A DNA stretch of 64,000 nt from Primula veris (Eukaryota; Streptophyta; Magnoliopsida; Ericales; Primulaceae). A program made the position numbers and the translations under genes. Each line of letters opens with the position of its first letter. The stretch's first letter is position 1. The notes under the pieces are model-generated. The model did not search any database. It saw nothing but the letters and a program-made list of their open reading frames with translations, and was not told where the DNA came from. Location: contig OY821747.1 of NCBI GenBank assembly GCA_963682055.1, positions 23,062,126 to 23,126,125 of the forward strand, in the 5' to 3' direction. This document shows positions 45,199-57,518 of this stretch, one piece after another.

Positions 45199-47038
45199 AT
45201 GGGGACATTCTGTTCTTTTGCTGCCTTTTCTCTCTTCGTCATTTGGTATCTTGCAACATCTGGTAATTTACACAAAATCTATCTCTTTTCTTTAAAAGTT
45301 GTTGTCAATCTTTGAGTACTTTTGTACACATTTGGACGCATTTCCAAAAAAATAAAACAGTATACTGTACTTTCAACTTAGTCTTGACTAGTTGTACGTA
45401 TCCGGAATAATACTAAACTTTCATAATATAATTATCTTATTGCGACATTGTAAGTTGTCGGTACAACAGAATTGGGGTGCATTTTATTTATCTGTCATCG
45501 ACACCGAAACTATCGATGTGTTGTATATGCATCTATAATATGTTTTTGGGATAAGTTTTTCACTCTAAGATATGTTAGGACAAGTCTCAAGCCTTAATTA
45601 GTTCAGGTTTCAACTTTTGTAAGACGTGAATATATATTATAATTTACTGAAAAACCTTTTAAATTTTAATCTTGGAACAGAAGCCTGCACAATCTACATA
45701 GCCAACAAATGTTCATTCCCAATATGGCCAGCAACTGCTCCTAACAAAGGCCAACCCGTATTGGCCAATGGCGGTTTTTATCTTCCATCGGGCCAAACCA
45801 AGAGCTTTAAAGCCCCTGGCCTATGGAACGGTCGTATATGGGCACGCACAGGCTGTAATTTCAACTCAAACTCTAAGATGATGGCTTGTGAGACAGGCGA
45901 TTGTGACGGTCAACTTGAGTGCAATGGTAAAATAGGGACTCCTCCGGCGACTTTGGTCGAGGTTTCGTTACAAGTTGACAAGCGCAAGCCGAATTTTTAC
46001 GACGTGAGCTTGGTTGATGGGTATAATATTCCCGTCTCTGTATCTACGGTCCCGCATGATAAGAAGTGTGGGATCATGGGATGCGTCAAGAATTTGAAGA
46101 GTTTGTGCCCGACTGAACTTCAGGTAATATTTCAAAAATTAAATACTTTAGTATAAAACTTGTTTCTAATTTTAAATAGGAGAGACTGATATTTCATATA
46201 GATTTTTTTTACGCTCATATAGTCTATACGAGTTTCTTAATAATATGGGAAGCGCTGAAACGCTAGTTTTTTTGAAAATTTTAATCTAAGTACATTTTTT
46301 TTTAACCTTTTTCAGTCTATACCCGGTTCCTTCCAAGTTCCTATAAACTGATTTGTTATTGAAATATTGTTTTCAAAAGCTAATTTCAATTGGTTTCTAC
46401 TTTCTATATATATAGGTTCTTGATTTATCAGAACTATTGTTTTTGTTATGGGCTTACACATCAATAAACTTATCTAAGTACATATGCATATTAAATAGTA
46501 TTACAACAACACTAAAAGTAAATAAAAATTTCTCACTAGCATTTGTTGAAAATAAGTACCATAGAATATGGTCACTTAATATGGAGAATTTTCCAAAAAT
46601 AAATGATCCTTTTTAGGTATCTTGCAACAACTATTGATTAAAGCCAGTACTTAAAAGTACAAATAGCGTGTTGGTTTAAAGCAGGAACGGACGCACATGA
46701 ATACATTTGGTCCAAAGATTTGCGAAATAGTAAAATTGCAAAAAGGATACTGAATAGGCAATTTTTTCCAGATGTTGAACGACACGGGAGAAGTAGTCGC
46801 GTGCAAGAGCGCTTGCTTGGCATTCAACGCGGACAAATTCTGTTGCAGGAATGCGTATGGGACACCAAAGAAATGCAAACCCAGTGTGTACTCAAAGATT
46901 TTTAAAGAGGCTTGCCCATCCTATTATAGCTATGCATTCGATTCGCCATCTCCTCTTGTGAATTGCCCTGCAGATGTGTATTTAATCACGTTTTGTCCTA
47001 CCAAATGGGGCAGAAATGAGAAATCTACCGACGTGTAG
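45199..47038 (+). CDS. Thaumatin-like protein (PR-5 family), secreted, three exons
   Basis: Exons 45199-45262, 45681-46123 and 46772-47038 join in frame to give 257 residues. Exon 1 encodes a signal peptide (MGTFCSFAAFSLFVIWYLAT). The mature part begins EACTIYIANKCSFPIWPA and carries the thaumatin signature around IWARTGCNF and GDCDGQLECNG. The acidic-cleft residues of the family are visible: Arg in WARTGC, Glu in LVEVSL, Asp in FYDVSLVDGYN (two) and Asp in YAFDSP. I count 17 cysteines, the 16 expected plus an extra one three residues into the mature form. It ends YLITFCPTKW plus a 12-residue tail. Family members act in the apoplast or vacuole against fungi, many binding beta-glucans. No breaks are seen. 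AATAAA lies near 47181. Confidence 0.94.
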
Positions 47039-47285
47039 AAATATCAAATCGATTTCATGAGGACCATTAAGAGGATTATAAATATAAATAGTGAAGAGAA
47101 TTATCATAATATCTAGTATAGTATATGTATTTTATACGTTTACCTTTTTCGTCAACAAGGTTGTATTATAGTATTAATTAATGAATAAAAGTTGCATTTG
47201 GCACTTGACCCTTAACGTCACTAGAAGCCTACAACTAATCGAAGAGCGATCCATTTTACTTTTGAGTATCTTTAATTATATGAAC

Positions 47286-48569
47286 ATGTTCATGAGATAT
47301 TCTGTTTGGTTTCTCTCTAACCTAACCCCTCCTATTTAAAGCTAAATCCCTTTTTGCGCCGCCACCACCTGGGGCAGGAGGTTGCCGCTTCCCACCTCCG
47401 GCCGTACCTCCTGTCCTGGGCCTTTCCCCCGCCCATCTCTCTCCTCATCTCACGACCTCGTCCCTTCCTTCTCTACTCGCCTCTCACCTCCGTCCCTCAC
47501 TCCCGTTTCATCGCATCTCTATCCCTCACCTCCGTCTGCTCTAATTTTCTCCATTGTTCTCATCTCATCCCCTTCTCCCTCATCCTCTATTTCTTCTTTC
47601 GTTTTCTCCTCTCACCCTTTTCCTTTTCTTGGACCCTTATACCCCTATTATCACATGCTTATCCATTCCACTTGCTCCCAATTTCTTACACCTTTAGAAT
47701 TTGATTGAGGCCGAAGTTTTCCTTATTGGTTATAACAGTTTTTCAATCGAAGCTTGGCTATCTTCGGTCGGTAGAGCCATTATGTGTTTTGTTTAGGATC
47801 GTGGAATGTTTATCAGCTTTCGACCTTATAGGTCCGAGTAGATCAAATTAATCAGTGTGTTGGCACCTCGATCGATTGCGACTTCAGACCAGACTTTGTC
47901 GGTTACTTTTTGAGCTCCCACTGCCTGAGTAGACTCGTAATATGTTATGTCGTCTGTCTCTTAGGCCTTCACATCAGTTTGTAGATCTTGTTTATTTCGA
48001 GTAAGACCGTTTTGTCTCTGTATCAGATCCGTTTTATTTAGTTTATTATACACATTATGATGTCTCTTGGTTTTAAAGTATTGACAGAGCTTGCCCTGCT
48101 TTGATCGGATGAGTTTCTTAGATCGGATTATTTGAGTGTTGAGTTGCTGCCTTTTTTTGGTACCTACATCAGGGTTGGTTTGTTTTAGATCGGTTGTATT
48201 GTGTGCTGGTACCGCGATGGTGTTTTATTTGAGATAATATGTGTTGTTTATCGTAGGGTATTCTTATGTCTCTTTGGTCTACATCGTGTCTCTTCGATTT
48301 GCGTGCTTGGTAATATTTCCGTACTTAATCCTTTTAATAGTTGAGATTGTCGTTTTGGCGTATTTTAAACTATTTGCATGGATGGTTTGATTAGGAGGTG
48401 TTTTATGAGTTATAGGATTTCTTGGCACCATTTGTGGTTTTGTATTATTTTATTTTGTTTAGTCTCTTGTAGTCTGTTCCAGAGGCACCATAATCTGTAT
48501 CTCCGCCCGTTATTTTAATAACAATGAGCATGTTCCGTTAAAAAAAAATAAAAAAATGTTCATGAGATA
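47286..48569 (+). mobile_element. Poly(A) retroposon, probably LINE-derived, with 14-bp target duplication
   Basis: ATGTTCATGAGATA at 47286-47299 recurs exactly at 48556-48569. The 1256-bp insert ends in an A-rich tail (48539-48555). The insert starts with a pyrimidine- and GC-rich leader (47340-47640: CCGCCACCACCTGG..., many CTC/TCC runs), much richer in GC than its surroundings, and its 3' half is T-rich. No endonuclease or reverse transcriptase domain is present; ORFs at 47354-47708 are Ser/Pro/Leu-rich by composition. It is best read as a non-autonomous or internally deleted LINE product mobilised by target-primed reverse transcription. Confidence 0.75.
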
Positions 48570-49205
48570 AAAAATAAATAAAAAAGTATGCACAAGTTGG
48601 TTCTATAATGTATTAATGTGTCATCACCTTTATAGCGATTGACTGCTATTATTCACACTTTTTTTTTTTCTGACGGTAATAACTAATAATGGGAAATTAC
48701 AAAAAATAAAAACTGAAAAACACTGTTATAATCGCAAGTACTACTGACATAAATTGTGTCAACTAGTGTGATCGTTATGCATCCATTTTTGCTACCCTAA
48801 TATTTTTAGGATAGTATGTGCTAAATTTTTTAGTACCATTCAATCAAAATCAATTCAATCTAATGGTAAAAAAAAAATTATGAAAAAATATTTTGGTTTT
48901 AATGTTTTGGAATGAACATCGAACGAGTAACAATACCGTGAACCCGGTCCATTATTATTTAAGTACATCAACTATGGATAATAACATGTTTAAGTTCTAT
49001 AATAATGTTTTCTTTTTTATTTGTATGTGAGCTTTATTATGTGATATTCTTTTATTTGTTTGTCTACAATTTCACAATTGTGAATTAAGTTTGGTTGTAC
49101 AAATTTATGCACCTAAGGTGTTCGGTGAAATAATTATTATAGTTGATGGTAATTGTTTAGTTTTGAAACGCAATTGGAATTATATACTTTAGGAAAACTA
49201 ATTAA
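48570..49205. other. Intergenic, AT-rich
   Basis: Nothing recognisable between the retroposon and the large minisatellite field. Confidence 0.5.
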
Positions 49206-49209
49206 ATGA

Positions 49210-51430
49210 TGGACATGCATACTCGTTTTATGCATTTTTTTTATGTATTTTGGTGAACTTTATGCACTTTATTATGCATTTTATTAAATTTTATGCACTT
49301 TATTATGATCTTTAATGAAATTTATGCACTGTATTATGCAATTTAGTGTATTTTATGCACTTTTGTGAATTTTTCTTCTTTTTTTTGAATTTAGTGAATT
49401 TAATGCACTTAAAACTTAAGTTTATGCTTTTTATTATGCAATTTAGTGAACTTTATTATGCAATTTTTAGTGAACTTTATGCAATTTATTATATACTTTA
49501 GTGAAATTTATGTACTCTATTATACAATTTATTGTAATTTATGCACTTTACTATTCATTTTAGTGAACTTTATGCACTATATTATGCATTTTATTATGCA
49601 CTTTATTATGCAATTTATTAAACTTTATGCACTTTAGTGATTGTATTTATTTTTTATTTATTCATTTTTTATACAATTTTTATGCACTTTTATGTACTTT
49701 TTATACATTTTTATCGACTAGTATGCAATTTTTATGCTGTTTATCGACCCACATGCTCTTTTTATGTACTTTTATACAATTTGTATGCACATTTTATGCA
49801 TTTTTATCAACCCATATGCATTTATTATGCACTCGTATACACATTCTATGCACTTTTTATTCACTTTTATTGACCAGTATGCCCCTTTAATGCAATTTCT
49901 ATTAACCCGTATGATTTTTTATTTTTTATTTTATCTTTTCTTGATTTTATTTATTTATTTCGGGTTTTTTCGATTTGTTGATTTTTTTATGATTTTTTTT
50001 TTTTTGACCTTTTTATGCACTTTTTATGCATCCGTATGCAATTTTATTGACATGTTATGCATATTTTATGCACCCGTATGCACTTTTATTGACCTTTTAA
50101 GCATTCGTATCCACTTTTATGCATACTTGTTATGTACCCATATGCATTTTTATTGACCTTTTATGCACTCGTATGCACTTTTATTGACCTTTTATGCACT
50201 CGTATACACTCTTTATGCAGTTTTATGCAGCTTTTATGCATTTTTTATGCACTCGTATGCACTTTTTATGCACCCGTATACACGTTTTATGCCCTTTTAT
50301 TGACCCGTATGCAAATATGCACTTTCTATTGACCCGTATGATTTTATTTTTCTTGATTTGATTTATTTATTTGGGGTTTTTTCGATTGTATGAATTTTTG
50401 GGTGAATTTTGACCTTTTTATGTACTTTGTATACACCCGTATGTAATTTTATTGATCTTTTATGCACTTTTATTGACATTTTATGCAACCGTATCTATTT
50501 TTATACAGCTTTTATGCACTTTTTATGCACCCGTATGCAATTTTATTTACATTTTATGCACTTGTATAAACTTTTATTGACCTTTTATGTATCTGTATGC
50601 ACTTTTTATGCACATGTATGCACGTTTTATGCACTTTATAAACAAGTTTATTGGCCCGTATGCACTTTTTATGCCCTTTCTATTGATCCGTATGATTTTG
50701 TATTTATTTTTTCTTGATTTTATTCATTTATTTCTAGTTTTTTCGATTTTTTGATTTTTTGTTGTTGTGAATTTTATATTTTTTGACCTTTTTATGCACC
50801 CATATGCAATTTTATTGACCTTTTATGCACATTTTATGCACACGCATGCAATTTTATCGACTTTTATGCACTTGTATGTACTTTTATTGACCTTTTATAC
50901 ACATGTATCAACTTTTATACAACTTTTATGCACCCGTATGCAATTTTATTGACATTTTATGCACTTGTATGCACGTTTTATACACTTTATAAGCACTTTT
51001 ATTGACTCGTATGCACTTTTTTGCCATTTCTATTGACCCGTATGATTTTTTTTCTTGATTTTATTTATTTATTTCTGGTTTTTTCGATTTTTCGATTTTG
51101 TTGTTGTTAATTATATATTTTTTTGACCTTTTTATGCATTTTTTTGCATCCGTATGCAATTTTATTAACCTTTTATGCATATTTTATGCACCCGTATGCC
51201 CTTTTATTGATTTTTTATGCACTCGTATCCATTTTTATGCACTTTTTATGCACTCGTATGAAATTTTATTAACCTTTTATGCACTCGTATACACTTTTAT
51301 TAATCTTTTTATGAATCCGTATGCACTTTTTATGCATTTTTATACACTCGTATGCACGTTTTATACACTTTTATTGACCCGTATCATTTTTTATTTTTTC
51401 TTGATGTTATTTATTTATTTCAGGTTTTTT
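49210..51430. repeat. Large minisatellite field with TATGCAC core and higher-order structure
   Basis: About 2.2 kb. The first 430 bases are built from TTTATGCACTTTATTATGCA and TAGTGAACTTTATGCA-like units. The rest is built from units of about 20-30 bases such as TTTTATGCACCCGTATGCA and CTTTTATTGACC. T-rich spacers (CTTGATTTTATTTATTTATT, then TTTTTTCGATTTTTT) recur near 49910, 50340, 50690, 51045 and 51385, giving higher-order units of about 430, 350, 355 and 340 bases. Many ORFs of 60-140 codons exist in all plus frames for compositional reasons only. Confidence 0.9.
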
Positions 51431-52065
51431 CGATTTTTTTTTTGAATTTTTATAATTTTTTTGTGAAAAAACTTCTTTTTTTTTGTGTGAAAGAATCTAT
51501 TTTTTGTGTGAAAGAATCTAATTTTTTTTTTTGTGAAAAAAAAAGTTGAGTTTTTTTTTTATAATTTTTATGCATATTTTTTGTAATTTTGAAAATATTG
51601 TTATTTTTTTCATATGTATATTTTTTTTTAGATTTTACTAGAGAGAAATAAGAATTTCTAGGTTGAGATAATGGTAATTTTGTAAATTGGTTGAATTTTA
51701 AAAAAATATGACTTAATGAGAATGTAAACATTGATGTATGACTTTTTATGAATAAATTATCAAAAGTGTGACGAATAAGGAATTATCCCTACTCCGTCCT
51801 TTTCCTATGTCGTCGCCTTCTTCTCTTCCATAGCCCTTTTCAATCCTATGCTTCCTCTATCGCTATTATCAATTTCTTCAAGCAAAAATAACGGCTACAA
51901 GTTGGTCTCTTCTAAAATATAACTAGTCATTTCAAATAAAGGGAAGAATCATACTTATATCACTTTCCGAAAATGTAATTATTGTTATTCTACACATACC
52001 AAAAGTATTTTATTTGTTACCTAGCCATTTTTGCTAATTCAAATTTAAGTCTCCTTTTGAATGGG
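51431..52065. other. Intergenic, T-rich then AT-rich
   Basis: It begins with TTGTGTGAAAGAATCTA repeats (51480-51530). No gene. Confidence 0.5.
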
Positions 52066-52067
52066 AA

Positions 52068-52533
52068 AAAATACATTTATTATCCCAAACTATAATACGG
52101 TTAACGATTTGGGTACGCACATTTTAAAATTTTCAATTTAGGTACCACACTATAATAAATTTTTAATTTAGGTACCACCGTCTTAATAAATTACGAAATT
52201 ATGTCACGTGACATTTGACAAACATTAATTTGATAGGCTAATTTGACAATTTTACACAAAAATGTCATATTAGACAAACTTTTAGCATATAATCCAAATT
52301 TTTGTTATTTGTGAAATTGGGGAAAATATTTTTATAGGATGACATATTTTTATGCAAAATTGTCAAATTAGCCTCTCAAATTAATGTTTGTCAAATGTCA
52401 CGTGACGTGATTCCGTGATTTATTTAGACGGTGGTACCTAAATTAGAAATTTATTATAGTGTGGTAGCTAAATTAAAAAATTTGAAATGTGAATAACCAA
52501 ATCGTTTAAAGCAGATAGTTTGATGTATTATCT
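52068..52533. mobile_element. Foldback or Mutator-like MITE with about 215-bp inverted arms
   Basis: Left arm words CCAAACTATAAT, AACGATTTGG, TAGGTACCACACTATAATAA, GGTACCACCGTCT, GTCACGTGACATTTGACAAA and AATTTGACAATTTT all recur as reverse complements in mirror order in the right arm. The unpaired centre is only about 40 bases. There is no ORF. Exact ends are blurred, so a target duplication could not be fixed. Confidence 0.8.
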
Positions 52534-52954
52534 ATAACGCCAAAGGCTGTTGCAAGTAGCTTTTGGGCTAGGCTCCTTGCTTTTAGAAAGGATTGAGCAT
52601 CCACGAAAGTTATTACTATTGGATAATGTGTACGGAACCAATTATCATACTATTAATATAAATCAATCCAAATATTTTGAGAACTGTCCAATTTTACCTA
52701 AATTTTCTAAAAATACCCATATTCTAATATTGTAATTACTCTTAAATATTATCACTCAATTCAAATACATAAATAACTTAAAAAATGTTATTTTTCACAC
52801 ATTTATATTCCAAACAAAATCGTTGTGCATTTTTTATAAGAGTAAAACATTATGTTACTCTTTATATACGATTGTTAATTAATTATATTTAATCATTCGA
52901 TATTTAAATTTTTAAAAAATATTAAGTTTATTTGTCGGGATCATATGTATATCA

Positions 52955-52998
52955 CTACGTATCGCACAAGCAACGCGTGTGCAACGATTACTAGTGAA
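52955..52998 (+). mobile_element. Possible Helitron 3' terminus (plus strand)
   Basis: GCACAAGCAACGCGTGTGC can form a short hairpin (GCACA/TGTGC) and is followed 9 bases later by CTAG before T, the order expected at a Helitron end (hairpin then CTRR). No rep/helicase ORF is seen and no 5' TC end was identified. Confidence 0.35.
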
Positions 52999-54458
52999 TT
53001 AATAGAAGTAGAAGGATAGTTGAAACCTTGATATATTGGTTGGTAAAATTAAGCTTAAACTGATTAACTTAATAAGTAATAAAATAGGTGTGCGTAATCC
53101 CTCTTTTATTAGCTGTAATCTTCTTTTGGGGTAAGTCGTTGATTACGGTAGTTTGCTCGATTCATTTCCTCGTTTTGAAGTGAATACATTGTTGCGTTAC
53201 AACGCTACACCATTCACACAATTATCGAACTTGGCACTAATCTTACGGATAAGTTTCATACCATCGCTTCCCATTCTATTCATTTTCATTCAGATGCTCC
53301 CTGTGTCATGGTTACCCATGCTTCTTTGGCTCTCGAGGTTACAAAGTGCAATGTCAGAATAACAAAGTAGTTTTCTTGCTTATCGAAAGTTGATCTAGAC
53401 GTGTTTGGCGTGCGTTTGTTTAGTGTCCTTAAAATTAAAAGAGTTGAATGATAAATTCAGGACACTGAATGAAATTGCTCGACTTTTAGGCTTTTAACTA
53501 CATATATCAGATTGGCTCAAATGACTAGCCAAAAATCTTGTTGCTCATAAAATCCTACAGATATATTGGAAAATGATTGCTGACCCAGGAACTTGGACAT
53601 AATTCAGCACTCCATGATGCGTCAGTTTGTTATTGGTGGAACCAAGGGTTCCTTTGCAATTGCTAAAAGTTCGGTGGACCAAACGGAAATTTGTTTTCGC
53701 CCCATCGTAGACACTCACCCGAATAATTATTTGTAAACACGCCTTACACTTTTGTATACACTCCTTATGATGGAAATGAAGACAAAATTCAGTTTTATCG
53801 TTAATATTCTTTTTTTTTTTTTATCACTTTTGCCACAATGGGTATATAGCATGGAGTTGTGTATGTATATATTATCGGTTAAGCACCAGGGGCGTATATC
53901 ATTATATCAACTAGTCTGTCCGCCGTTCTTCTCACGGAGCCATACATGGACGTTACCGCGCGTGCTCATACAACTCTTACATATTCATTAATGCACGCAT
54001 ATAAAGAAGTGTTTAATTGTACCGAAAAAATATGCTCCAAAGGTGAATCATTGATTAGTACATAAAAACATACTTAATTTTCAAAAACACACATTCTCAA
54101 ATCTTGTTTATCATTTATTACATATAATTTAACATCAGCTATCATCAAAGTTCAAAACTAAGAGTAAAAATAATTAGCATCATTTAACATATATAGTAAT
54201 ATCATGCAACATTTGTATTAAACTTTAAAAGAGATTTATAATATGTATTTTTTCATAATTAAGTAACAACAGTATATACATTTTCACCATATTTCCAAAT
54301 TAAATGGTGGTTTTCATCATAAGTGACGTTTATATGAATTTATGATGACGTTAATTAATAAAGTTTCATTAGTCCAAATACTCATTAGTCATTAATCTCC
54401 TTATTTTAACATATATGCCCGTGTAAGTCCAAAACTTTTTTTAGCAAACCCAACTGTG
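52999..54458. other. Intergenic, no supported gene
   Basis: Positions 53110-53360 are less AT-rich and have short ORFs (for example 53153-53362) without recognisable domains; they may be a gene or transposon relic. 53990-54458 is AT-rich. Confidence 0.45.
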
Positions 54459-54461
54459 TAA

Positions 54462-55043
54462 GAGCATGTACGTACACAGGTTTCTTTATATTTTTTCTCA
54501 TATTTAATATAATTAGTATTACTTTTATATTTTTATGGTAACAATTTAACTTTATATATTTTTCAGCTTTCCTATCAAATTTATTATCATAACTAAATAT
54601 TACTATATTTTAATATACTTCTATCAATTTTTTTCAACCCAAATTAATTTACTAGAATAACCACATTAAATAATTTACAAGTTTTCTCGTATTTAAAGTA
54701 AAAAGTACACTTTTACAACTTATAAGTAAACGTTTTGATTTATACAAATTATTAGTTTTTTATCAATTTCTCTATCAAAACTATACAAATTATCTTTTTG
54801 TTATTTTATTAATTTATATATGAAAAGTACAAATAAATAAGGGAGAATAAGAGAAAAGTAAGAGAGGAAAATTATTATTTTAATTATAAGAAAACAACTT
54901 TATCCGTTATATTTGAGGGATATTTAAGTTCATGTAAATTTAAGATAATGATAAGTAAACTGATGCGTGTATAATTTTAAAACAATCTCTTTATATTTAA
55001 GTTAAATGAGTCATATAAGAAAACTGAACAGATGCAAGTGGTC
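54462..55043. mobile_element. Tourist-like (PIF/Harbinger) MITE, TAA duplication
   Basis: TAA (54459-54461) precedes GAGCATGTACGTACACAG. The opposite end, reverse-complemented, reads GACCACTTGCATCTGTTCAG and is followed by TAA (55044-55046). The interior is AT-rich and non-coding. Arms are diverged, so the call rests on end position, TAA duplication and the GAGCAT start. Confidence 0.5.
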
Positions 55044-55046
55044 TAA

Positions 55047-55620
55047 GAGCATCCGCATCAGCTACATCAACCATTTTCTCAAACCTAACACATTTTATAC
55101 CTTTTAAGGAACCATTTACATTTACACAAAATTTTAATTTTCTTATAATAACCCTACATTATTATTTTTTATTTTTTTATTATATTTTAATAATCATAAC
55201 AATATTACAACCACAAAAATATGGACCGCATAATAGTTTATTACTGTTATACTCCCCCCGTCCCTAAACAAATATACTCTACAAAAATACATACAACTTT
55301 GACCATCAAAATTTTCATATCAAAATTACCGAAATGAAAAATTTGAAAATTTCATCATATAGTTCTAACCATAAACTACGTGATTAACTTTTGAAATAAT
55401 TTTTTCCGGCAATTTAAATATGAAAAAATTATCGGTCAAAATTATACACGTATTTTCGTAGGGATATTTGTTTAGGGACGGAGGAATTATTAATCTAGGG
55501 AATTATATGCATTTCTCGTATATGAGGTGAATTTTGTGTTTTATTAAATTTAAAAAAATTATATAATTTCTGATGCATGTCACTTTTTATACCATAATTA
55601 TTAAAAACATCATGATGCTC
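55047..55620. mobile_element. Tourist-like MITE, TAA duplication, with a nested Stowaway
   Basis: TAA (55044-55046) then GAGCATCCGCATCAGCTACA. The right end ...AAACATCATGATGCTC is followed by TAA (55621-55623). The GAGCATC terminus and TAA duplication fit PIF/Harbinger-type MITEs. The Stowaway-like element at 55252-55487 lies inside it. Confidence 0.68.
55252..55487. mobile_element. Stowaway-like MITE nested in the Tourist-like MITE
   Basis: TA, then CTCCCCCCGTCCCTAAACAA. The right end TTGTTTAGGGACGGAGGAAT closes on TA (55488-55489). Inverted repeats match at about 20 of 24 positions. TTTGACCATCAAAATTTTCA near the left has an inverted sub-terminal counterpart on the right. Confidence 0.82.
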
Positions 55621-55623
55621 TAA

Positions 55624-56830
55624 CAATTTAATCTAGCTTGCCAATACGGCAATATTCATTATGGGACCATATACTATAAAGAAGCGAAATAGTATTTCGC
55701 CGACAATATACACCCACTTGTTGAATTTCAATTTTTTTAAGTTGAAATAATCTTGCTTAAACATGCATGTAATTGCAGCGGAATTTAGCTTTTCCATATA
55801 TATAATATATCTAACAAGGTGTTATTTGCTTATATAAATATCATTACTTGAAAGACTTGTAAACGTAAATTGGTTCTTTCCTTTCTCTTTTAGCCACACA
55901 AAGTGGTAGACAAGTTACTATATATATATACCTAGTTTCATGGAAGTGGCATAAAAGTGTAAAACTAAAAATAAATAAATTATGTGGTAAAATGTTGCTC
56001 ATCATTGACATGACATGAAACTATATACCGAGCCACCTATCAGAGCCAGCTGTCTCTATGATTTTAAAGACCCGACACAAATTTAAAAGAGTTTGTATTT
56101 TTATATTACATTTTTTCTGAAAAAACGTACAAACCGTAAAAAAAATCTACGGTCATTTTATACATACCGTACATTTAATGTACGATTTGCACAAAATACA
56201 TGCAAACCGTACATCCAGTTTGCATGTAAATTTCAGAAAATTACAAATCAATCACTGCATTTTATAAAAACTCAATATTGATCGTATCATTTATTTTAAA
56301 AAAATTCATGCATGTGTTTTATGTATAGTATATATTTACATTGATGCAAAAAATTGAGGTCTAAAATAAATACAAAATTTTGGAGGTTCGACACAATTGT
56401 GTATATTGTTGGCGTCTGTTTGGAATCGCCTCTGCCCCTTTTTTAAAGGTTGTTTAACGAAAATGCAATTGATGCTGCTAAAATTTCATTTTCGATAATT
56501 TAAATTAGATGGGATGTGCCTTATTTATGTTTGTTTGTACAACTTCTTAGCCATTTGATGACTCGTCTCTAACTTCAATTGAGTGTAAACCATGGCTGTC
56601 AGGATGAGAATGGAGTCGGGAAACGAAACTGAAAACAAAAACTTGCAATGTTAAAAAAATGAAAGAATTCTAAATTTTACACGTGAAAAAACAAGAAGCC
56701 AAAAGCGAAAAACACGAGTTTTTTTTTTTTATAACTATGATTTAAACGGTCCCTTTCCTAGCATCTCATCATCAAGTTAACTTTTGCTAGGGTAATTAAA
56801 CACCATGTAGAGCCATCTTATGTTTTATAA
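55624..56830. other. Intergenic
   Basis: No gene. A short stretch at 56125-56230 repeats CGTACA words (ACCGTACATTTAATGTACG contains a palindrome), otherwise featureless. Confidence 0.5.
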
Positions 56831-57518
56831 TACAGTAGAACCTCTATAAATTAATATTCGTTTAATTAATAAACTCTACAAAATAATATTTTTATCCGGT
56901 CCAACTTGGACCAGTGTAAAAAAACGTCAATTTTGATAAATTAATAAGATAATAAAATTTTAAAAAATCCTTGTATAAATATTTGGTCCAAATAAAATCA
57001 TAAATTAATAATTAATTAATATGATAAAAAAATAATATTAAAACAATTTAGTGAAGTATGAATCTCTGGTCGTTTGAGTCTTATTAGAATTTAAATCTAC
57101 TTAAACATCATGTCTAACTTTTCTTATTGCATGAAAAAGCTTAGTGTTGAGTTGTCGAAATGGAATAAAAAATTATGAAAAGTTATATACGCGATTAAAG
57201 AATGAGTTGTAGTTATTTTATTCAATAAATATTATTTGTAGTTAAACTACACATTCAATATTATTTTATTAAGCAATGAACATACAACCTCTTAAAATAT
57301 ACTCAATGTAAATGAATTGATGATACATATTTAATATATCTAATGTGTATTATTAGTTTGCTGCACGATTTAAGATGTAAAAAGATTTATATATCAGTAA
57401 GTGAATTAATTTATTTGCATTTACAAACGAGTTTTCTTAGGAATATACGTTGAGTTTTATTTCATTAACAATTATATTTCTTGAATAGATAAAAACCTCT
57501 TTAAAATAATAAAATTAT
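56831..57518. mobile_element. pogo/Emigrant-like element, left end, apparently interrupted by element C
   Basis: TA CAGTAGAACCTCTATAAATT at 56831 is a textbook Emigrant/pogo-type terminus with AATTAAT sub-terminal words and TCCGGTCCAACTTGGACC. No matching right terminus occurs before the copia LTR at 57519, while the last bases before it (AAACCTCTTTAAAATAATAA) still look like pogo sub-terminal sequence. The right part presumably lies beyond element C, outside the window. Confidence 0.6.

Noticed and set aside
47354..47708. Ser/Pro/Leu-rich ORFs in the poly(A) retroposon
   Set aside because: Two overlapping frames both open in a CTC/TCC-rich leader; no LINE ORF1 motif such as a zinc knuckle.
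49210..51430. Regular repeats suggesting a CRISPR array
   Set aside because: Unit length and spacing vary, 'spacers' are themselves repeats, and this is plant nuclear DNA.
49446..51549. Many overlapping ORFs such as repeats of CTFYAL and CTFIDLL
   Set aside because: Produced by the TATGCAC minisatellite in every plus frame; hydrophobic composition follows from T-richness, not from a membrane protein.
53153..53362. 69-codon ORF in a less AT-rich stretch
   Set aside because: No recognisable domain; several frames are partly open, and no splice-compatible neighbours were found.
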